A stretch of DNA of 64,000 bases, taken from assembly GCA_023404705.1 (NCBI GenBank), contig JAEYAU010000186.1:1-64000 (forward strand), read 5' to 3'. A program made the translations under genes and the position numbers. Below, in pieces: positions 31,826-40,964 of this stretch. The first letter of the stretch is position 1, and every line of letters starts with the position of its first letter. The DNA comes from Pseudomonadota bacterium. Lineage in GTDB: Bacteria > Pseudomonadota > Alphaproteobacteria > Rhizobiales > Xanthobacteraceae. Under the pieces are notes generated by a model that saw only the letters and a program-made list of their open reading frames with translations, did no database searches and was not told where the DNA came from.

Positions 31826-33969
31826 ACATCTTCGACCGACTGAACCTCGGCCGGCGGCAGCGGCTGCCCGCAATCCTTGCCGCGGAGGCGGCGGAGTGCG
31901 GTCTCGCCTGCATGGCGATGATCTCGCGCTATTACGGGCACAATGTCGATCTCAACGGCCTGCGCCAGCGCTTCTCCCTCTCGCTCGCCGGCGCGTCGTT
32001 GCGCAGCCTCATGGGCATCGCGGATCAGCTCGGCTTCTCGACGCGCGCGCTGCGCGCCGAGATCAGCTCGCTCAGCAAGGTGCATCTGCCCGCGATCCTG
32101 CACTGGGATCTCAACCACTTCGTGGTGCTGAAGTCGATCAACCGCAAGGTCGCGGTGGTGCACGATCCGGCCTTCGGCGTGCGTACGCTGACGCTCAACG
32201 AGTTCTCCAAGCACTTCACGGGCGTGGTGCTCGAAGTGGCGCGTGCGGAAGGCTTCGAGCCGATCACGCAGAAAGCGCCGATGAAGCTCTCCTACCTGTG
32301 GTCGCGCCTGCACGGCATGTCCGGCGCGCTGCTTCAGGTGCTCATCCTCTCGGTCGCGCTGCAGGTCGCGACCTTTGCGGCGCCGTTCCAGCTCCAGCTC
32401 GTGGTCGACGAAGCTCTGGCGCAGCAGGACCGTGACTTGTTGCTGGTGATCGCACTCGCGTTCGGCGGGCTGGTGATCGTGCAGTCGCTGATCGAGGCCT
32501 TGCGCGGCTGGGCGCTCCAAGTGTTCGGGCATCTGTTGAGCTTCCAGATCACCGGCAATCTGGTGCGCCATCTGCTGCGGCTGCCCAGCGACTATTTCGA
32601 GAAGCGGCATGTCGGCGACATCATCTCGCGCCTGCAATCCGTGAAGCCGATCCAGACCGCGATCTCGACCGGCGTGGTCTCGACCGTGATCGACGGTGCC
32701 ATGGCGTTTATCGCGGCCTTCATCCTGTTCTTCTACTCGACGACGCTGGCGCTTATCGTGATCGTCGCCGTGATGCTCAATCTCGGCATCGCGCTCGCGG
32801 TGTTCCCGCGCCAGCGGCAACGCATGGAGGAAGAGATCCTCGCGGAGGCGAAGGAGCAGACGCATCTGATGGAGTCGGTGCGGGCCGCAACGACCCTGAA
32901 GCTGATGGGGCGGGAGTCCGAGCGCGAGGGTGCCTGGCGTAACCTGCACGCCGAGACCACCAATGCCAGCATGTCGGTCGGCAAGTTTCAGATCTCGCAG
33001 AAATTCGTGCAGGGCCTGATCACGGGACTGCAGACCGTCATCGTCATCTACGTGGCGGCGCGGCTGGTGCTCGACGGCAAGGGCTTCTCGGTCGGCATGC
33101 TGTTCTCGTTCCTCTCGTTCCGGCAGACCTTCACGGACCGCGCGGTCGCGCTGGTGAACCAGATCATCGAGTTCCGCTTCCTGCGGCTCTACCTCGACCG
33201 GCTCGCGGACATCGTCACGACCGAGTCCGAGACGAGCGTGGAAGCGCCGGCACTCGTCGAGGTGAAGGGCCACATCCGGATCAAGAATGTCTCGTTCCGC
33301 TATGGCGCGACCGATCCCTTCGTGCTCGAGGACATCAATCTGGAAATCGAGCCGGGCGACTTCATCGCGATCACGGGCGCGTCGGGCGGCGGCAAGACCA
33401 CGCTGATGAAGCTCCTGCTGGGCCTCAACCGGCCGACCGAAGGCTCGATCGAGCTCGACGGCTATCGGGCGGCGCCGGAACGCTGGCGCTCGTGGCGCGA
33501 GTTCCTCGGCGTCGTCGCGCAGGACGACCGGCTGCTCTCGGGCACGATCGCGGACAACATCGCGTGCTTCGACCCGGACCTCGACATGGAGCGTGTGCAG
33601 CAGGCCGCGCATGCCGCGCAGGTCCATGAGGACATTCTGCGTGCGCCGATGCAGTACATGACGCTGGTGGGCGATATGGGCTCGACTCTTTCGGGCGGAC
33701 AGCGCCAGCGCGTCCTGCTTGCGCGGGCGCTCTATCGCAATCCCAAGATCCTGGTGCTCGACGAAGGTACTGCCAATCTCGACGAGAAGAACGAGGAGCT
33801 GATCGCGGATCTCATCGCGCAGATGCCGATCACGCGCATCGTTGTGGCGCATCGCCCGGCGCTGATCCGCCGCGCCAAGAAGGTTTACGAGGTCGGCGGG
33901 CGCCGTATCGTCGAGCACAAGAACTGGTCGCCGCTGCACGCGCTGCAGCCTGCTGCCGCTGGGGAATAG
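31822..33969 (+). CDS. Peptidase C39-containing ABC exporter (CvaB/PCAT type)
   Basis: A 715-residue bacteriocin-type ABC transporter that removes Gly-Gly leaders and exports the peptide. C39 peptidase (1-135): Cys26 in AECGLACMAM, His99 in LNHFVVL and Asp115 in VVHDPAFG form the triad, with normal His-Asp spacing. The oxyanion Gln expected six residues before Cys is Ala20. A six-helix ABC transmembrane domain (about 160-450) and an NBD (about 485-705) follow, with Walker A GASGGGKTT, signature LSGGQRQR and Walker B ILVLDEGT. Third gene of the operon, next to seven matching precursor genes; these peptides are its likely cargo. Confidence 0.94.
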   Translation: MNIFDRLNLGRRQRLPAILAAEAAECGLACMAMISRYYGHNVDLNGLRQRFSLSLAGASLRSLMGIADQLGFSTRALRAEISSLSKVHLPAILHWDLNHFVVLKSINRKVAVVHDPAFGVRTLTLNEFSKHFTGVVLEVARAEGFEPITQKAPMKLSYLWSRLHGMSGALLQVLILSVALQVATFAAPFQLQLVVDEALAQQDRDLLLVIALAFGGLVIVQSLIEALRGWALQVFGHLLSFQITGNLVRHLLRLPSDYFEKRHVGDIISRLQSVKPIQTAISTGVVSTVIDGAMAFIAAFILFFYSTTLALIVIVAVMLNLGIALAVFPRQRQRMEEEILAEAKEQTHLMESVRAATTLKLMGRESEREGAWRNLHAETTNASMSVGKFQISQKFVQGLITGLQTVIVIYVAARLVLDGKGFSVGMLFSFLSFRQTFTDRAVALVNQIIEFRFLRLYLDRLADIVTTESETSVEAPALVEVKGHIRIKNVSFRYGATDPFVLEDINLEIEPGDFIAITGASGGGKTTLMKLLLGLNRPTEGSIELDGYRAAPERWRSWREFLGVVAQDDRLLSGTIADNIACFDPDLDMERVQQAAHAAQVHEDILRAPMQYMTLVGDMGSTLSGGQRQRVLLARALYRNPKILVLDEGTANLDEKNEELIADLIAQMPITRIVVAHRPALIRRAKKVYEVGGRRIVEHKNWSPLHALQPAAAGE

Positions 33970-34036
33970 TCGCAAGCCAGACATAGCCGATGCATCGCGC
34001 GCCGTTCGCGCCGCGCGCGAATTTTTTCTCGCGTCG

Positions 34037-34061
34037 GGAACGTGTCTCCCGAAGCGCGGTT
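34037..34061 (+). promoter_or_regulatory. EcfG-like promoter before Mn catalase
   Basis: GGAAC (34037-34041), 16-bp spacer, GGTT (34058-34061): one mismatch to the GGAAC-N16-CGTT general stress consensus, 88 bases before the ATG. Manganese catalases are typical targets of this regulon in rhizobia. Confidence 0.5.
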
Positions 34062-34149
34062 CAATTCATAACCCGATGCGACCAGTCCTCGCGCAACGCT
34101 ATGGACGTCGACGGGACCGCCGCCACATCGAGAAAAGAAGGACAAGCGA

Positions 34150-35028
34150 ATGTTCATTCGCCAGCGTAAGCTTCAGTACAATGCCAAGCCCGAGCGTCCC
34201 GACCCGCTATTTGCGAAGATGCTGCAGGAGCCGCTGGGCGGCCAATGGGGCGAGATCAGCGTAGCACTTGGTTATCTGTTTCAAGGCTGGGGCTGCCGCG
34301 GGCCGCAGAAATATCGCGACATGATCCTCGACATCGGCACCGAGGAGATCGGCCATGTCGAGATGCTGGCGACGATGATCGCGCGGCTGCTCGAGAGCTC
34401 GCCGGTCGAGGCGCAAGAAGATGCGGCGAAGAACTCGCTGATCGGCGCCGTGATGGGTGGTGCGCGAGTCGAGGACGCGCTCGTCGCCGGGTTCAATCCG
34501 CAGCACCTGATCGTCTCGGGCGCCGGCGCGCGGCCGGCCGACAGCATGGGCAACCCTTGGACCGCGAGCTACATCGTCGCGAGCGGGAACCTGCTCGCCG
34601 ACTTCCGCTTCAACGTGACCGCGGAGAGCCAAGGACGCCTGCAAGTCTGCCGACTCTACAACATGACCAATGACACCGGCGTGCGCGACATGCTGTCGTT
34701 CCTGATCGCGCGCGACACCATGCACCAGAACCAGTGGCTCGCGGCGATCCGGGAGCTCGAGGAGGAAGGCTTCGACGAGACGCCGGTGCCGAACAATTTC
34801 CCGAAAGACCTGCAGAAGAACGACGTCGCTTATCAGTACATCGACGCGTCGGAGGGGTCGGAGAGCAGCGCAGGCCGCTGGGCCAAAGGTCCGTCGGTGG
34901 ACGGGAAAGGACAGTTCACCTACGCCAAGATCAAGCCGCTCACTGACGACGAAGGCCTGCTCAACCAGGTCGACCCTCGCACCTACGGAACACCGGCCCA
35001 GCCGGTGCCGCCGATCGCAGCCGAGTAG
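34150..35028 (+). CDS. Manganese catalase family protein
   Basis: A 292-residue dimanganese catalase that converts hydrogen peroxide to water and oxygen in the cytoplasm. Family hallmarks: N-terminal MFIRQRKLQYNAKPERPDP, GYLFQGWGCRG, the metal-binding IGTEEIGHVEMLATMI, and DMLSFLIARDTMHQNQWLAAI with the second E/H ligand set, then ETPVPNNFP. Length and motifs are complete. Probably stress-induced through the upstream EcfG-like promoter. Confidence 0.93.
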   Translation: MFIRQRKLQYNAKPERPDPLFAKMLQEPLGGQWGEISVALGYLFQGWGCRGPQKYRDMILDIGTEEIGHVEMLATMIARLLESSPVEAQEDAAKNSLIGAVMGGARVEDALVAGFNPQHLIVSGAGARPADSMGNPWTASYIVASGNLLADFRFNVTAESQGRLQVCRLYNMTNDTGVRDMLSFLIARDTMHQNQWLAAIRELEEEGFDETPVPNNFPKDLQKNDVAYQYIDASEGSESSAGRWAKGPSVDGKGQFTYAKIKPLTDDEGLLNQVDPRTYGTPAQPVPPIAAE

Positions 35029-35199
35029 GGATGCCGCGCCAAAGCGCGTTCCGGATTCCATCCGGAGCGCGCTTGGCCGTATCGGCGTCGGCTGCCGAAC
35101 GCGAATCTTGGATCGCGGCACAAAGCTCGGAACATTCCGGCCGCGCAGACCTTCTCTTGCAGATGAAAGGGCACGCGTGGGGAGGACCATGGGTGCGCG

Positions 35200-35529
35200 A
35201 TGTCCAAGTCCACAATCCTTCGCCTGCGCGCGGTCTCCTCACGCTTCTGCTGGATTGCGATCGGCAGCGGATTGGCTGCGGGCCTCGCGGTGCAGCTCGC
35301 GGCCGCGCTGATCTTCACGCCTTCGGCCCATCACGCGTACCCCATCGGTCATGAGACGGCCTTGATGGCGAGCGCGAGCGTGGCGGCGCTGATCGGCAGC
35401 GCCTTCGCGGGCGTGCTGGCGCAGCGCGTCGGCCGGCATGCAGCGCTCAACGCCTATGCGAGCTGGGCCACGCTCTCGCTGATCCTGATGCTGCAGATCG
35501 CAGCGACCACGGACGTGCTCTCGGCCTGA
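35200..35529 (+). CDS. Small membrane protein of unknown function
   Basis: Unrecognised, 109 residues, about three membrane helices (16-40, 52-72, 83-105) with a polar loop SAHHAYPIGHE. A GGAAC-N16-CCTT element (35129-35153, one mismatch to the EcfG consensus) lies upstream, so it may share stress control with the catalase. It ends 13 bases from the convergent formate dehydrogenase-associated gene. Confidence 0.6.
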   Translation: MSKSTILRLRAVSSRFCWIAIGSGLAAGLAVQLAAALIFTPSAHHAYPIGHETALMASASVAALIGSAFAGVLAQRVGRHAALNAYASWATLSLILMLQIAATTDVLSA

Positions 35530-35542
35530 GCGGCGCGTCCGC

Positions 35543-36118
35543 TCAATCCGTCTTCGACTTCGCGAGCAGGTCGTCGCGCAGGGCCGCGAGCGCGAGCAGA
35601 CTCGGCGGGAGTGCAATGCCGGCCTTGCGCAGGCGGCGTGTCGCCTCCTGGCAAGCCCGCAGATCCTTACTCTCCTTCATCGCGCGCGCCTGCTCGATGG
35701 GGATCGTCGGTCCCTCGCTCGCCTTTCCGTCATGCGGAATCGGCGCGGCCTGGCCGGACGAATGCTGCGGCTTGTCGACGGCCGGTGCGGTCTGGCCGGT
35801 GGACGGATTGGCGCCGCTCGGCGCGGGCTGCTGTGCGGCCTGCGCGGGCTGCTGCGGCTTTGCCGGCTGCTGCGCGGCTTGCGGCGCGCCTTGCTGGCCA
35901 CCCTCGGCTTTCTTCGCGGCCTGTTGCTCCAGATAAGTCACGAGCTCCTGGCAGATATTGGCGGGGCGGCCGGCCGCTCCCTGCGCCTGCGACGTCTCGG
36001 TCTGCTTGTTGGGCGCATTCGGCGCCACCGTGAGATCCGGCGGTCGCTGCTGCTGGCTCCAGGCCGGCGCGGACAGGAGGGCGAGGCCGGCGACGCCGAG
36101 CCAGAACATGGAACGCAT
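35543..36118 (-). CDS. Secreted Gln/Pro/Ala-rich protein of unknown function
   Basis: Unrecognised, 191 residues. A clear signal peptide (MRSMFWLGVAGLALLSAPAWSQQ) leads to a low-complexity middle (QQPAKPQQPAQAAQQPA, about 75-130) between two short conserved-looking parts, each with one Cys: ANICQELVTYLEQQ and DLRACQEATRRLRKAGIALP. The two Cys could form a disulfide. It is last on the strand of the formate dehydrogenase operon, 36 bases after the next small gene, and may be a periplasmic accessory. Confidence 0.65.
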   Translation of the reverse strand: MRSMFWLGVAGLALLSAPAWSQQQRPPDLTVAPNAPNKQTETSQAQGAAGRPANICQELVTYLEQQAAKKAEGGQQGAPQAAQQPAKPQQPAQAAQQPAPSGANPSTGQTAPAVDKPQHSSGQAAPIPHDGKASEGPTIPIEQARAMKESKDLRACQEATRRLRKAGIALPPSLLALAALRDDLLAKSKTD

Positions 36119-36154
36119 CAGGGATCTCCCTTTGTGGCGGGCATCGACGGACCG

Positions 36155-36376
36155 CTACTGCTGGCGTCCGCCGCCATGCGCTTCCTGTCGACGCGATTTC
36201 TCCGCGTCATTGAGGCCGGACCAGTCGGGTCCGACCAGGTTCGTGCCAGGATCGCCGACGCGCACGGTCGGCATGGGCTGGCTCTGATAGACGGTCCGCT
36301 GCGACGAATTGAGCACGACGCCCGCTCCGAACGCGATCACGACCGCCACGATGATGCCTGCGATGATGACTCCCAT
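36155..36376 (-). CDS. Small single-TM protein in formate dehydrogenase operon
   Basis: Unrecognised, 73 residues. Residues 1-22 are a membrane helix (MGVIIAGIIVAVVIAFGAGV); the rest is polar (VYQSQPMPTVRVGDPGTNLVGPDWSGLNDAEKSRRQEA) and probably periplasmic. It starts four bases after the gamma-subunit stop, so it is surely co-transcribed. A small subunit or assembly factor of the membrane complex is plausible but not shown. Confidence 0.65.
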   Translation of the reverse strand: MGVIIAGIIVAVVIAFGAGVVLNSSQRTVYQSQPMPTVRVGDPGTNLVGPDWSGLNDAEKSRRQEAHGGGRQQ

Positions 36377-36380
36377 GGGG

Positions 36381-37403
36381 CTACTCCGCGGGCTGCTGCC
36401 GGGGGGTGATCGGCATGCGGCCCTGCTCCTCCGCGACCCAGATCGGGTGATGCTCGCGCGCCCAGGTCAGGTCCACCTCGCCGGAGCCCATGGCGTCATA
36501 GGCGCCCACCATGCCGAGCGTGCCGATATAGATGTGACCCAGAATGATGCCGATCATGATCACGGCCGTGAGGGCGTGGACATACTGCGCCCATTGCATG
36601 CCGTTGATGTCGAGGCTCCAGAACGGGAACAGCATCAGGACGCCGCTGACCGCGAGCGCGCCGCCACCGATGATCACGGACCAGAACATCAGCTTCTGCC
36701 CGGCATTGAAGCGGCGTGCGGGCGGATGCGAACGCGAGAAGAAGCCGCCCATCTGCCGCAGCCAGATCGCGTCGTAGCGGTCCGGGATATTGTCGCGGAT
36801 CCAGACGACGAGCATCAGCAGGATCCCGAGCATGAAGGGCCAGGCGATGAAGTTGTGCGCGAACTTCGCCCATTGCGACCACGACGCGAAGGCGTCGGGG
36901 CCCATCAGCGGGAACAGCAGGCGCTTGCCGAACACGTAGTTGAGACCGGTGAGCGCCAGCACGATGAACGAGGCGGCCGTCATCCAGTGGATGAAGCGCT
37001 CGAACACGTTGAAGCGCCGGATCTTGATGCCGCTCTCCGGCGCCTCGGTGCGGATGCGTCCGCGCACGAAATAGAAGATCGCGAGACCGAGCAGCACCGC
37101 GATGATCAGGATGCCGCCGATCCAGGGCAAGAGGCCCTCGTGGAAGCGCTGATAGCCGCGGCCCTGCGGCTGCTCGAGCAGTGCCGCCTTGTAGTCCGGG
37201 ATGGTCACGCGCCCTTGCAGCTTGCCGAGCTCCTGCAGGAGCTGCTGCTCGTTCGGGGCGGCGGCAGTCGGGTTCTGGCCCGATGGCGAGCCTTGCTGGG
37301 CGGCCGGCGGCACGTCGCGGCCGTGCTGGGCCGGAGCCGGCGGCGCGATGGCGAGCGAGATCGCGAGGGCGAAGCCGAAGGCTGCGAGTTGACGCCGAAG
37401 CAT
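36381..37403 (-). CDS. Formate dehydrogenase gamma subunit (cytochrome b556)
   Basis: A 340-residue membrane cytochrome of the FdnI/FdoI type carrying electrons to quinone. A signal-like first segment (AAFGFALAISLAIAPPAPAQ) and a periplasmic Gln/Pro-rich stretch precede five hydrophobic segments; NVFERFIHWMTAASFIVLALTGL and FAHNFIAWPFMLGILLMLVVW supply His residues for haem, and HALTAVIMIGIILGHIYIGTLG is the last. Start 37403 gives the family length with an extra N-terminal domain also seen in other alphaproteobacteria. Ten bases separate it from the beta subunit. Confidence 0.9.
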   Translation of the reverse strand: MLRRQLAAFGFALAISLAIAPPAPAQHGRDVPPAAQQGSPSGQNPTAAAPNEQQLLQELGKLQGRVTIPDYKAALLEQPQGRGYQRFHEGLLPWIGGILIIAVLLGLAIFYFVRGRIRTEAPESGIKIRRFNVFERFIHWMTAASFIVLALTGLNYVFGKRLLFPLMGPDAFASWSQWAKFAHNFIAWPFMLGILLMLVVWIRDNIPDRYDAIWLRQMGGFFSRSHPPARRFNAGQKLMFWSVIIGGGALAVSGVLMLFPFWSLDINGMQWAQYVHALTAVIMIGIILGHIYIGTLGMVGAYDAMGSGEVDLTWAREHHPIWVAEEQGRMPITPRQQPAE

Positions 37404-37413
37404 GCGAGCCTCC

Positions 37414-38010
37414 TCAGAGCGCAATGGTTTCGCGATAGGCGGTCTGCCAGCCCCAGGCGCCGGAGCCATAGCCCCGCTGCACCACGCGTTGCTTGTAGAT
37501 CTGCGCGATGATCTCGCCGTCCCCGGCGAGCAGCGACTTGGTCGAGCACATCTCGGCGCAGAGCGGCAACTTGCCTTCGGCAAGCCGATTGCGGCCGTAT
37601 TTGATGTATTCGACCTCGCTGCTGTCGGGCTCCGGGCCGCCCGCGCAGTAGGTGCACTTGTCCATCTTGCCACGCGAGCCGAAGTTGCCGACGCGCGGAT
37701 ATTGCGGCGCGCCGAAGGGGCACGCGTAGAAGCAGTAGCCGCAGCCGATGCACAGGTCCTTGGAATGCAGCACGACCGCATCGGCCGTGGTGTAGAAGCA
37801 GTCGACCGGACACACGGCGGCGCAGGGCGCATTGGTGCAGTGCATGCAGGCCATCGAGACCGAGCGCTCGCCCGGCTTACCGTCGTTCAGCGTGACGACA
37901 CGGCGGCGATTGATGCCCCAGGGGACGTCATGCTCGTTCTTGCAGGCGGTGACGCAGGCGTTGCATTCGATGCAGCGGTCGGCATCGCAGAGAAACTTCA
38001 TCCGAGCCAT
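37414..38010 (-). CDS. Formate dehydrogenase beta subunit (4Fe-4S ferredoxin)
   Basis: A 198-residue iron-sulfur protein passing electrons from the alpha to the gamma subunit. Four Cys clusters are visible: CIECNACVTACKNEHD, CMHCTNAPCAAVCPVDC, CIGCGYCFYACPFG and CTYCAGG...CAEMC, giving four 4Fe-4S centres. Start MARMKFLCD at 38010 begins just before the first cluster. It lacks the C-terminal membrane helix of E. coli FdoH. Eleven bases from the alpha gene. Confidence 0.92.
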   Translation of the reverse strand: MARMKFLCDADRCIECNACVTACKNEHDVPWGINRRRVVTLNDGKPGERSVSMACMHCTNAPCAAVCPVDCFYTTADAVVLHSKDLCIGCGYCFYACPFGAPQYPRVGNFGSRGKMDKCTYCAGGPEPDSSEVEYIKYGRNRLAEGKLPLCAEMCSTKSLLAGDGEIIAQIYKQRVVQRGYGSGAWGWQTAYRETIAL

Positions 38011-38021
38011 AGTGTATCTCC

Positions 38022-40955
38022 TCACGCCGCCTGAATCTGGCAGAGCGTGCACTTGGTCTCCTGCATGCCCGTGACCGGATCGAAGCCGTAGGTCGTGACC
38101 GTATTGGCACTCTCGCCGAGCACGATCGGATCCGTGCCGGGCGGATACTTGCTGCGCATGTCGACGCCCATGTACCAGCCCGAGAAGTGGAACGGCATGA
38201 ACGCGACGCCTTTTCCGACCCGGTCGGTGACGAGCGCCTTCACCTTGACCTTCGCGTTGTTCTCGGTGCCGAGCACCCAGACCCACTGGCCGTCCCGGAT
38301 GCCGCGATCGGCGGCGTCCCCGGTGTTGATCTCGACGAACATCTCCTGCTGCAGCTCGGCGAGCCAGCGGTTCGAGCGCGTCTCTTCGCCGCCGCCCTCA
38401 TATTCGACCAGGCGGCCCGTCGTGAGAACGATCGGGAATTGGCGAGAGATGCCCTTTTCGACGGCGGTCTTCTGCACCGTGAAGCCGAGATTGGGCAGGC
38501 GGAACTGACGCGCATCCGGCAGCGTCGGATATTTGGCGACGAGATCCGGACGCGGCGAGTAGATCGGCTCGCGGTGCGTCGGGATCGCATCGGGCAGGTT
38601 CCAGGCATTCACGCGCGCCTTGCCATTGCCGAAATGGCTGATGCCATGCTCGAGGCAGACGCGCTGGATGCCGCCCGAGAGGTCGATGGACCAGGACACC
38701 GCGTCCACATTGTTGCCGCCGATGCGCTCGATCGTGGCGCGCTCCTCCGCGGTGAGGTCGCCGTCCCAGCCGAGCTTCTTGAGCACCGCCATGGTGACTT
38801 CCGGATATCCGTCCACCAGGTCGGAGCCGCGCGAGTAGGAATCCTCGGCGAGGAGCGACTGCCCGTTGCGTTCCGTGCCGAAGCGGGCGCGGAAGGTGCC
38901 GCCGCCATCCTTCACGTGCAGGTTCGTGTTGTAGAGAATCGCGGAGCCCGGATGGCGAATCTCGGGCTTGCCCCAGCACGGCCAGGGTAGGCCGTAATAG
39001 TCGCCTCCCACCTCCGGATCGTCCTTCGGCGCGCGCAAGGTGACGATATCGAACTTCTGCTGGTTCTTCATATGCGCCTTGAGGCGCTCGGGGGACTGTC
39101 CGCAATAGCCTGTCGACCAGCCGCCGCGATTGATCTCGCGCAGGAGATCCTCGGCCAAGGGCTTGTTATTCTCGACCTTGATGTTCTTGAACATCTCGTC
39201 GCCGAAGCCGAGCCGCTTCGACAGCAGGTAGATCGCCTCGTAGTCGTCCTTCGACTCGAAGATCGGCTTCACGATCGGCTCGCCCCACTGCAGCGACCGG
39301 TTCGATGCCGTGCGGGATCCCGCACATTCGAGGCTGGTGCAGATCGGCAGCAAGTAAGTGTCGTTCTTGCGCGCATCGAGCGCCGCGAAGGTCGTGGGAT
39401 GCGGATCCGCGACCACCAGCAGCTCGAGCTGGTTCATGGCTTTCACGGACTCGGGGATGCGCGTGACCGTATTGCCGCCATGGCCGAACACCACCAGCGC
39501 CTTCACGGGCGAGCGCTGGTCGATCTCGTCGCTGGGCAGATTCACGGCGTCGAACCAGCGTGTCGAGGTGATCCCGGGCGTCTCCATGTTCTGCTTGCGT
39601 GTGCGCGCCGGCCGGCCGGCCTTGGCCGGAATTTCGTCGAAACGCGAGACGAACCAGTCATAAGGCACGTCCCAGACGCGCGCCCAGTGCTTCCAGGCAC
39701 CCTCGGTGAGGCCGTAGTAGAGCGGCAGGCTCGTGATATCGAGGCCGAGATCCGTCGCGCCTTGCACGTTGGTGTGGCCCCGGAAGATGTTGGCGCCGGT
39801 GCCCGGCGCGCCGACATTGCCGGTGGCGAGCAGCACCGTGCAGGAGGCGCGCACATTGGCGGTGCCGGTCGTGTGCTGGGTCTGGCCCATGCACCAGATC
39901 AATGTTGCGGGCTTCTCCTTGGCGAATTTCTCGGCGATGCGGCGCATCTGCGCGCCCGGCACGCCGGTGATGCGCTCGACCTCGTCGGGCGTGTATTTCG
40001 CGACTTCCTTGCGCACGTCCTCCATGCCGTAGACGCGCTGGCGGATGAATTCCTTGTCCTCCCAGCCGTTCTCGAAGATGTGCCAGAGCATGCCCCAGAG
40101 CACCGCGATGTCGGTGCCGGGACGGATGCGCGCATATTCGGTGGCGTGCGCGGCGGTGCGGGTGAAGCGCGGGTCGAAGACGATCAGGTTGGCTCGGTTG
40201 ATCTCCTTGCCGGCGAGCAGGTGCTGGGTCGCGATCGGATGCGCCTCGGCAGGATTGCCGCCGAGGATCACCATGGTCTTGGCGTTGCGGATGTCGTTGT
40301 AGGAGTTGGTCTGCGCGCCGTAACCCCAGGTGTTGGCGACGCCCGCGACCGTGGTCGAGTGGCAGATGCGCGCCTGATGATCGACCGAGTTGGTGCCCCA
40401 GAAGGCGCCGAACTTGCGGAACAAGTAGGAGCCTTCGTTGGTCTGCTTGGCGGAGCCGATGAGATAGACCGAATCCGCGCCGGCCTTCTCGCGCACCGCC
40501 AGCATCTTGGCGCCGATCTCGTCGATCGCCTGATCCCAGGTAAGGCGGGTCCAGCGTCCGTCCACCAGCTTGAGCGGATAGCGCAGCCGGCGGTCGCTGT
40601 GCACGATCTCTCGGATCGACGCGCCCTTGGCGCAATGGGTGCCGCGGTTGATCGGCGAGTCCCAGGCGGGCTCCTGGCCGGTCCAGACGCCGTCTTGCAC
40701 CTCGGCGATCACAGTGCATCCGACCGAGCAGTGCGTGCAGACGTTCTTGCGCAGGGTCACTTGCACGCCGGGCTTCGGACCCGGGATATCGGCTCTCACG
40801 GAACCGAGCGGCACGGTTCCGAGCACCGCGAGGGCGCCGGCCGAGAGGCCGGAGCCACGCAGGAACGTGCGGCGGTCGAGACCGCCCGGCTCAGTCGTGG
40901 ATGGAAGGGCGGACGGCCGACGGAGCGCGGCCTTGGCGTTGCGCTTGCTCAGCAT
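38022..40955 (-). CDS. Formate dehydrogenase alpha subunit (molybdopterin, Tat-exported)
   Basis: A 977-residue molybdopterin oxidoreductase oxidising formate to CO2 in the periplasm. The Tat motif DRRTFLRGSG is at residues 28-37. A 4Fe-4S site uses Cys73, Cys76, Cys80 and Cys108 (CTHCSVGC...HCAKG). The Mo/W ligand is Cys198 in QARICHSTTV, where E. coli FdnG/FdoG has selenocysteine, and the neighbouring His is kept. There is no in-frame TGA, so no selenium is needed. C-terminal molybdopterin-guanine-dinucleotide domain about 840-977. FdhD/FdhE and cofactor genes are not in the window. Confidence 0.94.
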   Translation of the reverse strand: MLSKRNAKAALRRPSALPSTTEPGGLDRRTFLRGSGLSAGALAVLGTVPLGSVRADIPGPKPGVQVTLRKNVCTHCSVGCTVIAEVQDGVWTGQEPAWDSPINRGTHCAKGASIREIVHSDRRLRYPLKLVDGRWTRLTWDQAIDEIGAKMLAVREKAGADSVYLIGSAKQTNEGSYLFRKFGAFWGTNSVDHQARICHSTTVAGVANTWGYGAQTNSYNDIRNAKTMVILGGNPAEAHPIATQHLLAGKEINRANLIVFDPRFTRTAAHATEYARIRPGTDIAVLWGMLWHIFENGWEDKEFIRQRVYGMEDVRKEVAKYTPDEVERITGVPGAQMRRIAEKFAKEKPATLIWCMGQTQHTTGTANVRASCTVLLATGNVGAPGTGANIFRGHTNVQGATDLGLDITSLPLYYGLTEGAWKHWARVWDVPYDWFVSRFDEIPAKAGRPARTRKQNMETPGITSTRWFDAVNLPSDEIDQRSPVKALVVFGHGGNTVTRIPESVKAMNQLELLVVADPHPTTFAALDARKNDTYLLPICTSLECAGSRTASNRSLQWGEPIVKPIFESKDDYEAIYLLSKRLGFGDEMFKNIKVENNKPLAEDLLREINRGGWSTGYCGQSPERLKAHMKNQQKFDIVTLRAPKDDPEVGGDYYGLPWPCWGKPEIRHPGSAILYNTNLHVKDGGGTFRARFGTERNGQSLLAEDSYSRGSDLVDGYPEVTMAVLKKLGWDGDLTAEERATIERIGGNNVDAVSWSIDLSGGIQRVCLEHGISHFGNGKARVNAWNLPDAIPTHREPIYSPRPDLVAKYPTLPDARQFRLPNLGFTVQKTAVEKGISRQFPIVLTTGRLVEYEGGGEETRSNRWLAELQQEMFVEINTGDAADRGIRDGQWVWVLGTENNAKVKVKALVTDRVGKGVAFMPFHFSGWYMGVDMRSKYPPGTDPIVLGESANTVTTYGFDPVTGMQETKCTLCQIQAA

Positions 40956-40964
40956 CGGCGGTCC

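Noticed and set aside
28992..33969. Type I secretion system for the giant RTX protein
   Set aside because: The C39 domain has an intact Cys-His-Asp triad and lies beside GG-leader peptides, so peptide export fits better; RTX exporters usually have a Cys-less C39-like domain.
31801..33984. 727-codon minus-strand frame opposite the ABC exporter
   Set aside because: Antisense shadow; all ABC and C39 motifs are on the plus strand.
38022..40955. Selenocysteine formate dehydrogenase
   Set aside because: The metal ligand position is an ordinary Cys codon (Cys198) and there is no in-frame TGA.
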